Positions 58,173 to 64,000 of a stretch of 64,000 bases of DNA are shown here, one piece after another. Within the stretch, counting starts at the first letter, position 1; each line of letters starts with the position of its first letter. A program made the translations under genes and the position numbers. Source of the DNA: Sphingomonas chungangi (GTDB taxonomy: Bacteria; Pseudomonadota; Alphaproteobacteria; Sphingomonadales; Sphingomonadaceae); the NCBI RefSeq assembly GCF_013778325.1, contig NZ_JACEIB010000007.1, forward strand, positions 1-64,000. The letters run 5' to 3'. Below the pieces are notes generated by a model. The model searched no databases. It had not been told where the DNA came from and saw only the letters and a list, made by a program, of their open reading frames with translations.

Positions 58173-59893
58173 GCCTTCTCCAGCTCGTCCGCGTAGCGCT
58201 TCCGGACGTGGCTCTCGGTCAGCAGCCCCAGCACGCCGCCGTCGCCGTCCACCACCGCTAGGTCGTCGACGCCGAGCCGGTCGAAGGCCTGCATCACCTC
58301 GGCAATGTTGCGCTCGGGCGTCACCGTCTCGTCGGGGCGGCGGGTGAGGGTATCGACCGGGTCCTCGAGATCCACCCCGTCCGCATAGGCGCGGGTGGTC
58401 GGCACCATTCCGGCATAATGCTCGTCATCGTCGATCAGGATCACCCGGCTGGTCGAGCCCAGCGGGTTGCGCCTCCGAAACTCCGCGATGGTGATGTCGG
58501 CGGGCACCGCGACCGGCGCCTTGCGCATCATCCGCCCGGCGGTGAGCTGGCGCACCCAGCCGATGTCGCGCGCCGACTTGATCACTTCGCCGCGAAGGTG
58601 GAGGCGCCAGGTCGAGAAGCTGTAGCCGAACAGCTCGCGCACCAGTGCCGAGGCGACGAGGCTGGCGGTGAGCACGATCCCGGTCAGCTGGAAGTCGCGC
58701 GTCGCCTCCAGCACCAGGAAGCTCATCGTCATCGGCCCGCCGACCACCGACACCGCCAGCGCCGCCATGCCGACCAGCGCGGCGTCCTGCGCCCAGAGGT
58801 GCTGTCCGGGCAGGAGCAGTTCGGTGACGTCGCCATAAATGCGCCCCACCATCACGCCAAGGAACAGGGAGGCGAAGAACAGGCCGCCGCGAAAGCCGAA
58901 GCCCAGCGAGATGCACGATGCTAGCATCTTGAGCGCGAAGATGATGCAGAGGATCTTGAGCGGCGCGTCGCCTGCCAGCGCGAGATGCAGCGCGCCATGC
59001 CCGGCTGACAGCGCCTGCGGCGAGATATGCGCGATCGGCATCAGCAGCAGCCCGCCGACGAAGGGGCGCGCGGCGGGCGGCAGCTTGGTCCAGCGCACGC
59101 CCTGTTCGAGCAGGCTGACCGCGCGCATCAGCACGATTCCAGTCAGCGCGCAGGCGATGCCGATGCCGATGAACGCGAGATAGTCGAGGTTGCGGGAGAT
59201 GCCGGTGGAATCGACGGTGATCAGATAGGGGACCGCGCCCATGCTCCGCGCCGTCGCGACGCCGGCGATCGCCGCCGCCGCCACCGGTGCGATCGCGGCG
59301 GGGGTATAGGCGCCGATGACGATCTCGAAGGCGTAGAAAGCCCCGGTCAGCGGCGCGCCGAACGCGGCGCCGATCGCCGCACCTGTGCCGGCGCCGACCA
59401 GCACGCGCATGTCGGCGCGGCGCAGACTCAGCCACTTGCCCAGCACCGAGGCGATGCCGCCGCCGATCTGCGCATAGGCCGCCTCCAGCCCCACCGAGGC
59501 GCCGAAGCCGTTGGACACGAAGGTCTGTCCGGTGACGCTCAGCGTGTCGCGAAAGGGGACGATGCCACCGTGCAGCGCGTTCGCCTCGACGACGTCGACC
59601 GGGGTACGCTTGCGCCAACGATCGAGCGCAAGGATCAGCAGCCCGAGCACCGCGCCGCCCATCGGCAGCGCCAGCAGGCTCGTCGTGTCGAGATGCGGCG
59701 CGGCGCTCAGCCGCATCGTGCCGGGCAGATGATAGAGCCAGCGCTGCAGCCGGTGCGCGGCAGCGCCCAGCAGCACCGCCAGCCCGCCGCCGACCGCGCC
59801 GACCACCACCGCCAGCAGGATGAAGGTCGCCTCGCTCTGGCGGAACCGGCGCCTCAGCGCGATCCCGATGCGAAAGACCTTCTGCAGCGACAC
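58145..59893 (-). CDS. ClC-family chloride channel/antiporter with CBS domains
   Basis: The 582-residue protein has the ClC core (about 20-430). GFGASVGLEAAYAQIGGG corresponds to the GREGP region and retains a glutamate, FGAPLTGAFYAFEIVIG is conserved, and GFGFRGGLFFASLFLGVMVG lines the pore. Two C-terminal CBS domains (about 455-575) probably sense nucleotides. It may exchange Cl- for H+, as EriC does. The start is GTG. It overlaps the outer-membrane factor gene tail-to-tail by 28 bp. Confidence 0.88.
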   Translation of the reverse strand: MSLQKVFRIGIALRRRFRQSEATFILLAVVVGAVGGGLAVLLGAAAHRLQRWLYHLPGTMRLSAAPHLDTTSLLALPMGGAVLGLLILALDRWRKRTPVDVVEANALHGGIVPFRDTLSVTGQTFVSNGFGASVGLEAAYAQIGGGIASVLGKWLSLRRADMRVLVGAGTGAAIGAAFGAPLTGAFYAFEIVIGAYTPAAIAPVAAAAIAGVATARSMGAVPYLITVDSTGISRNLDYLAFIGIGIACALTGIVLMRAVSLLEQGVRWTKLPPAARPFVGGLLLMPIAHISPQALSAGHGALHLALAGDAPLKILCIIFALKMLASCISLGFGFRGGLFFASLFLGVMVGRIYGDVTELLLPGQHLWAQDAALVGMAALAVSVVGGPMTMSFLVLEATRDFQLTGIVLTASLVASALVRELFGYSFSTWRLHLRGEVIKSARDIGWVRQLTAGRMMRKAPVAVPADITIAEFRRRNPLGSTSRVILIDDDEHYAGMVPTTRAYADGVDLEDPVDTLTRRPDETVTPERNIAEVMQAFDRLGVDDLAVVDGDGGVLGLLTESHVRKRYADELEKAQRELFGES

Positions 59894-59948
59894 ATGTGAC
59901 TCCCGGTTGCGGGAGCCTTTAGCACGGCTCGTCAGGGAGTCAGCCTGT

Positions 59949-59969
59949 TTCCCGCAGGTTTTGCGGGAA
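59949..59969 (-). terminator. Hairpin after the MerR gene
   Basis: TTCCCGCA (59949-59956) pairs with TGCGGGAA (59962-59969) around a 5-nt loop, directly next to the merR stop (59970-59972). It may end the minus-strand merR transcript; no T-run follows. Confidence 0.5.
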
Positions 59970-60371
59970 TTACGCCAGCGCCGCAGCGACCCGCTCCAGC
60001 GCCTCGCGCTCGATCTGATGGAGCTCGGCGATGGTCAGATCGAGCGCGTGGCGCTGATGTTCCAGCTCGTCGGCGCGTTGGCGGGCGCGGCCGGCGAGCG
60101 CCTTCATCTGCTCCACATGCTGCGGATCGGCATCGTAGAGATCGAGGAACTGCTTGATGTCCTTGAGGCTGAAACCAAGCCGCTTGCCGCGCAGGATCAG
60201 TTGCATCCGGCCGACCTCGCGCCTGGTATAGATTCGCGTGGTGCCGACCCGGCGGGGCTCGATCAGCCCCTTGTCCTCGTAGAAGCGCAACGTGCGCGGC
60301 GTCACGCCCAGATCGCAGGCCACCCTCTGGATGCCCTGCAGTTCATCCCCGTCTTTCGTCACGCCGCTCAC
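59970..60371 (-). CDS. MerR-family regulator, LiuR-like
   Basis: The 133-residue protein has an N-terminal MerR winged helix (RVACDLGVTPRTLRFYEDKGLIEPRRVGTTRIYTRREVGRMQLI) followed by a dimerisation coiled coil. LILRGKRLGFSLKDIKQFLDLYD closely resembles LiuR-type regulators that control branched-chain amino acid and fatty acid breakdown. No cysteine metal site is present. It lies 32 bp downstream of fadD on the same strand (GTG start), so it may regulate the fadL-fadD genes or be co-transcribed. Confidence 0.88.
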   Translation of the reverse strand: MSGVTKDGDELQGIQRVACDLGVTPRTLRFYEDKGLIEPRRVGTTRIYTRREVGRMQLILRGKRLGFSLKDIKQFLDLYDADPQHVEQMKALAGRARQRADELEHQRHALDLTIAELHQIEREALERVAAALA

Positions 60372-60403
60372 CCCGCCCCTCTGAAGGCCTTAGCCCCGAT
60401 CGT

Positions 60404-62098
60404 TCAATTCCGGCCTGCCTTCTCTTTTTCTTCCGCCACCAGTTCCTTCTTGGAAAGCTTTCCGATCAGGGTCTTGGGCAACTCATCGCGGATTTCGATC
60501 GCCTTGGGCATTTCGAGCTTGTTGAGCTTGTCCCTGAGGAAATCGCACAGTTCGTCGACCGTCGCCGACTGGCCGGCCTTGAGCGTCACGAACGCCTTGG
60601 GCGCCTGGCCGCGATATTCGTCGTCGATCGCTATGCACACCGCCTCGGCGATGGCGGGATGCTCGTAGAGCGCCTCCTCGATGGTGCGCGGATAGATGTT
60701 GTAGCCGCTCGCGATGATCAGGTCCTTCATCCGGTCGACGATGAAGAGGTAGCCGTCCTCGTCGAGATAGCCAACGTCGCCGGTGCGCAGCGCGCCGTCG
60801 ACGAAGACCTGCGCGTCGGCATCGGGCCGGTTCCAATAGCCCTTCATCACCTGGGGACCGCGCGCGCAGATCTCGCCCTTCTCGCCCTGCGGCAGGACCT
60901 TGGTGGGATCGTCGAGATCGCGGATCTCGATCACGGTGCCGGGGAAGGCCGGGCCGGCGCTGTTGTCCTTGGGCGGTGCGCCGAGCGGATTGCAGGTGAT
61001 GATCGGCGAGGCTTCGGACAGGCCGTAGCCCTCGACCAGCGGCGTGCCCATGCGCTGCTCGAAGCGCTGGCGCGTATCGAACGGCAGCGGCGCGCCGCCC
61101 GAAACCGACCATTGGATTGAGCTCAACTTGGCCAGATCCTTGTCGGACAGATTATTGAGCGCGCCGTAGATGGTCGGCACGCCGTAGAAGGTGGTGCACT
61201 TGGTGCGCGCCACCGTGTCGACCGCCTGCTTCAGCTCGAAGCGCGGCAGCAGCACCAGCTCGGCGCCGTTGTCGATGCCGTAGTTGAGGATGCTGGTCAG
61301 CGCGAAGACATGGAAGAGGGGCAGCACGCCGAGGATGCGTTGCTGCTCGTTCGGGTCCATCTGGCCTTCGACGAACACACCCATCTGCGCGCAATTGGCG
61401 GTGAGGTTGCCGTGGGTCAGCATCGCCGCCTTGGGCTCGCCGGTGGTGCCGCCGGTATATTGGAGCACCGCCACGTCGTCGGTCTTCACCGAGACGGGAT
61501 CGGGCTTCTTGTCGGACGCGACCAGTGCATGGAACTGCACGTGCAGCGCGTCTTGCGGCACTTGCGCGATCTCGCCGCGCTTGAAGATGCGGTAGCCGAT
61601 CGACTTGAAGGTCGGCAGCGCGCCCGAGATCGGGCAGACGATCAACTTGCGCAGTTTGAGTTGCTCGGCGACCTTGGTCACCTTGTCGTGGATCGAGGTG
61701 ATGTCGCAGGTGGCGACCACCTCGCAGCCCGAATCCTCGATCAGGTGGCAAAGCTCGCGTTCCACGTAGAGGGGGTTCAGGTTCACGACGATGCCGCCGA
61801 CGCGGAAGGTCGCGAAATAGAGGATCACGTAATAAGGCGTGTTGGGCAGGCAGAGGCCCACGCGGTCGCCGGGCTTGACCCCGATATCCTGCAGGCCGCG
61901 TGCCGCATGATCGACCAGCGAGCCAAGCTCGGCGTAGGTCCAGCGGCGGCCCATGAAATCGATCGCGACGCGTTCCGGCCAGGTCGCCACGGCATGATCG
62001 AGCAGATCGGTGAGCAGGCGCGGCGCAAAGGAAGGATGGCCGGAGCCACCCTTCCCCGATACAGGCCGCGGATCGGATGTTGCCACGGCGTCGGTCAT
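60404..62098 (-). CDS. fadD: Long-chain fatty acid-CoA ligase
   Basis: The 564-residue enzyme of the AMP-forming family has the P-loop motif LQYTGGTTGEPKAAMLTHGNL, GYGLSEASPII, TGDVGYLDEDGYLFIVDRMKD and the C-terminal catalytic lysine region KTLIGKLSKKEL. It activates fatty acids to acyl-CoA using ATP. The ATG overlaps the fadL stop (TGATG), giving a fadL-fadD operon that couples uptake to activation. A MerR regulator gene follows. Chain specificity is inferred from the neighbour. Confidence 0.93.
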   Translation of the reverse strand: MTDAVATSDPRPVSGKGGSGHPSFAPRLLTDLLDHAVATWPERVAIDFMGRRWTYAELGSLVDHAARGLQDIGVKPGDRVGLCLPNTPYYVILYFATFRVGGIVVNLNPLYVERELCHLIEDSGCEVVATCDITSIHDKVTKVAEQLKLRKLIVCPISGALPTFKSIGYRIFKRGEIAQVPQDALHVQFHALVASDKKPDPVSVKTDDVAVLQYTGGTTGEPKAAMLTHGNLTANCAQMGVFVEGQMDPNEQQRILGVLPLFHVFALTSILNYGIDNGAELVLLPRFELKQAVDTVARTKCTTFYGVPTIYGALNNLSDKDLAKLSSIQWSVSGGAPLPFDTRQRFEQRMGTPLVEGYGLSEASPIITCNPLGAPPKDNSAGPAFPGTVIEIRDLDDPTKVLPQGEKGEICARGPQVMKGYWNRPDADAQVFVDGALRTGDVGYLDEDGYLFIVDRMKDLIIASGYNIYPRTIEEALYEHPAIAEAVCIAIDDEYRGQAPKAFVTLKAGQSATVDELCDFLRDKLNKLEMPKAIEIRDELPKTLIGKLSKKELVAEEKEKAGRN

Positions 62099-63579
62099 CA
62101 GAAGGCGAGATGCCCGCCGAGCGAGAAGATCGTCGCGTGGGCGTTGTGCAACTCGCCCTCGTTGACGATCGCCGTTTCCACCGGCGTGCCGACATAGGCG
62201 TAGCTTGTGCTGTCGATCTTCACGCTCTGGATCTTATCGTAGTTGAACGCGGCATCGATGCCCATGTGATCGGTCATCTCGTAGGATGCGCCGGTCGCGA
62301 AGTTCCAGCGATTGCCGTCCGGCACGCGCGGATCGCGGAAGCCGGTGACGACCGGTGACAGGTCGCGCTGCACACCGCCGCGCCAGGTCAGCTTCTTGCT
62401 CACCTTGTAGTCGAAGCCGCCGGCGAACGACCAGGTGTTCTTGTAATTCTCGTTCACCTGCTGATCCGGGTTGGAGCCGAGATTGGTCAGGCGGATCGCG
62501 TCGAACTTGCTCCAGCCGAAGCGGTTCACCTGGCCGTTCAACGTCAAGCGCGGCGTGAGATGGTAGCGCATGCCGAAATCGACCTGCCACGGCGTCGTGA
62601 AGCTTGCGTTCGCATTGTCGACGCGCTGGTTGGCGCCCTGCGTAGCGAGCAGGCCGCTCAGCCCGTCGACGATCAGATGACCCTTGAGATGATGCTTGAT
62701 CGCGGACTTGTAGCTGACGCCGATGTCCACCTTGTCGTTATGGTACTGGAAGCCGAACGAGTAGCCGACGTCCCAGCCCGAACCCTTGAGATACTGGTGT
62801 CCGTCCGGCGTGTTGAGCGCCGAGGAGAGCGGGCCGCCGACCGTCTGGCCTAGCAGCGCGCCAAGCTGCGGCCCGAGCAGGTTGGTGAAGCTGCTGGTCA
62901 GCGAATTCTGGATGTTGGCCAGCGGGTCCGGCAGGTAGTTGGACAGGGTCGCGCGGACATATTCGATGTTCGGCGCGGCACCGATGCTGAGCCCGCCATG
63001 GTGCCAGGCCAGCGATGGCTGGAAATCGAAGGTGCGCAGGCGCGACTTGTCCGCCGAATAGCGCGTCCAGTCGTCCTTGCCGTAATTGGTGGTGAAGCTG
63101 TACGGCGATGTCATCGTGAAGCCGAACGCGAAACCGGCCGGCAGCGGCATCGCGAAACCGCCATTGGGCAGATAGCCCTTGTTCACCATGTTGTGGACGT
63201 TCTGGTTGCCGCCCACCGGATCGACGCTCGACGCGATGGAGGGATATTGCAGACCGCCAGGCAGAGCCGGCAGGCCGGGCACCGAGCCGAGCGGGAAGCC
63301 GGGACGGTGCACCGTCGTTCCGGTATTGGTGGCGTCCGCCGTCGGCAGGATCGCGGTGAAGCCGACATAGTTCTGGAAGCTCGTGATGCCGCCGATCGCG
63401 GCCGGGTTCCACCATTGCTGCTGGGCACCCTGTTCGGAAACTTCGCCCGAAAAGGCGCGGCCCTCGGCCTTGGTGGACTGCTCCTGCAGATAGAAGGCGG
63501 CGGCATTCGCCTGGGCCGCCAGGCCCGTCGCCGCCGCCAGAGCGGCGGAGGCGAGGAGCGCGGTCTTTTGAATTTTCAT
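62098..63579 (-). CDS. fadL: FadL/OmpP1-family outer-membrane fatty acid transporter
   Basis: The 493-residue precursor has a signal peptide ending ANAAA and the family motifs FYLQEQSTKAEGRAFSGEVSE, WWNPAAIGG (the NPA hatch motif) and the C-terminal aromatic HATIFSLGGHLAF. It forms a barrel for passive entry of long-chain fatty acids or other hydrophobic compounds. It is translationally coupled to fadD. The gap to the next gene upstream on the same strand (63580-63654) holds nothing obvious beyond its ribosome-binding site (AGGGAGAT). Confidence 0.93.
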   Translation of the reverse strand: MKIQKTALLASAALAAATGLAAQANAAAFYLQEQSTKAEGRAFSGEVSEQGAQQQWWNPAAIGGITSFQNYVGFTAILPTADATNTGTTVHRPGFPLGSVPGLPALPGGLQYPSIASSVDPVGGNQNVHNMVNKGYLPNGGFAMPLPAGFAFGFTMTSPYSFTTNYGKDDWTRYSADKSRLRTFDFQPSLAWHHGGLSIGAAPNIEYVRATLSNYLPDPLANIQNSLTSSFTNLLGPQLGALLGQTVGGPLSSALNTPDGHQYLKGSGWDVGYSFGFQYHNDKVDIGVSYKSAIKHHLKGHLIVDGLSGLLATQGANQRVDNANASFTTPWQVDFGMRYHLTPRLTLNGQVNRFGWSKFDAIRLTNLGSNPDQQVNENYKNTWSFAGGFDYKVSKKLTWRGGVQRDLSPVVTGFRDPRVPDGNRWNFATGASYEMTDHMGIDAAFNYDKIQSVKIDSTSYAYVGTPVETAIVNEGELHNAHATIFSLGGHLAF

Positions 63580-63654
63580 GATATCTCCCTAATCCTTGTC
63601 CCGGCTTTTACAGGCCGGTGACTGCGCTAACGCAGGTTAGCCGATGCGGGTCCT

Positions 63655-64000
63655 TCAGCGGACCCGGGTCCATGTGTCGGTCTTGCAGGCGGGCCAGATG
63701 ATGCAGCCACGCAGCTTGAGCGAATTGGCGTCCACCGGCGTGATCTTGCCGCTATAGGTGCCGCCGTCGCTGGGATTGTAGACTTTGCCGCCCGACCAGG
63801 CGCTGCCGTCCCAGCTGAAGCCGCTCAGCATCTGGATGCCCTTGAGCTGGCGCCCGCGCTGGGCCTCGTCCTTGTTGTTGACGTCCTTGGCGGCGGGGTT
63901 CGCCTTGATGTCGTCGCCGCTTTGCAGCGTACCGCACAACGAGCTACCGCACTTCTGGATGTCGATGATGCCGTTCTTTACCGGCGAATGCCAGGTGCCG
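63655..64000 (-). CDS. DUF2147 family exported protein, 3' part only
   Basis: The visible 114 codons continue past the right edge. They read TWHSPVKNGIIDIQKCGSSL followed by CGTLQSGDDIK, GIQMLSGFSWDGSAWSGGKVYNP, and a Cys-containing end (LRGCIIWPACKTDTWTRV). The GxW...I.I..CG..LCG start and the GG.VY.P..G..Y.. segment are DUF2147 hallmarks. Such proteins are usually periplasmic; the function is unknown. The start and signal peptide lie outside the window. Confidence 0.85.
   Translation of the reverse strand, partial: GTWHSPVKNGIIDIQKCGSSLCGTLQSGDDIKANPAAKDVNNKDEAQRGRQLKGIQMLSGFSWDGSAWSGGKVYNPSDGGTYSGKITPVDANSLKLRGCIIWPACKTDTWTRVR

Noticed and set aside
1-64000. CRISPR array, tRNA, rRNA, prophage, insertion sequence or integrase
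   Set aside because: No regularly spaced direct repeats, cloverleaf-like sequence or transposase/integrase motifs were recognised. The only repeats are the three inverted elements.

Overview
This window reads as a chromosomal segment of a high-GC alphaproteobacterium. The gene content points to Sphingomonadales (a Sphingomonas-like organism). The supporting features are an aa3-type cytochrome oxidase locus with the alphaproteobacterial order ctaC-ctaD-ctaB-small ORF-ctaG-ctaE-DUF983-SURF1, a DUF4169 gene, a TonB-dependent siderophore receptor, GTG/TTG starts, many 4-bp ATGA/GTGA overlaps, and three copies of an 82-87 bp inverted repeat built on a TGAGC..GTCGAAG core. The genus is an inference. 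I see no rRNA, tRNA, CRISPR array, transposase, integrase or phage gene, and gene density is even throughout, so this looks like core genome with small accessory pieces.

Layout. 0-5 kb: end of etfA, acylphosphatase, CPBP protease, NhaA antiporter, DUF72 protein, two tiny membrane proteins and a glycosyltransferase-GtrA fusion. 5-9.3 kb: siderophore receptor behind a promoter that contains a Fur-box-like sequence, then a long flotillin-like SPFH protein. 9.4-13.6 kb: membrane protein, class III adenylate cyclase with TolB-like and TPR regions, a small NPDNR-repeat exported protein, and a secreted trypsin-like protease. 13.7-21.6 kb: a DNA-maintenance stretch with Ku, LigD, rpmG, a GDT1-type transporter, Dps, a second ATP-dependent DNA ligase and rpsU. 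21.7-27.1 kb: FKBP isomerase, then the minus-strand operon pyrE-serine hydrolase-pdxJ-acpS-lepB-AI-2E transporter. 27.2-33.7 kb: cytochrome c oxidase operon with assembly factors. 33.8-38.5 kb: a lone flagellin gene with a sigma-28-like promoter, then thrC-M16 peptidase-rRNA methyltransferase. 38.5-42.7 kb: cupredoxin-like protein, ccmB, ccmA, and a divergent osmoprotectant-type ABC transporter with a permease-binding-protein fusion. 42.8-48.1 kb: gamma-glutamyltransferase, then divergent kdpD and kdpE without kdpFABC. 48.1-51.7 kb: a Spy-like periplasmic protein, a two-component system, an EF-hand protein and a small cysteine-rich protein. 51.8-58.2 kb: acyl-CoA dehydrogenase, then the five-gene MarR-FUSC-DUF1656-HlyD-outer-membrane-factor efflux operon. 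58.1-64 kb: ClC channel, LiuR-like MerR regulator, fadL-fadD fatty acid uptake/activation pair, and a DUF2147 gene cut by the right edge.

Functional links. The oxidase locus encodes subunits II, I and III with heme O synthase, the Cu chaperone and SURF1. Ku and LigD form a minimal two-gene NHEJ set, with Dps and a second ligase nearby. The MarR operon looks like an AaeXAB-type aromatic-acid efflux system extended with its own outer-membrane channel. FadL and FadD would import and activate fatty acids. The 48-51.5 kb cluster looks like an envelope or metal-stress module: both its exported proteins carry Gly/Met/His-rich tails.

Limits. All calls come from reading motifs and gene context. No database or structure search was run. 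Start codons were chosen from Shine-Dalgarno sequences, overlaps and family lengths, and some could move by a few codons.
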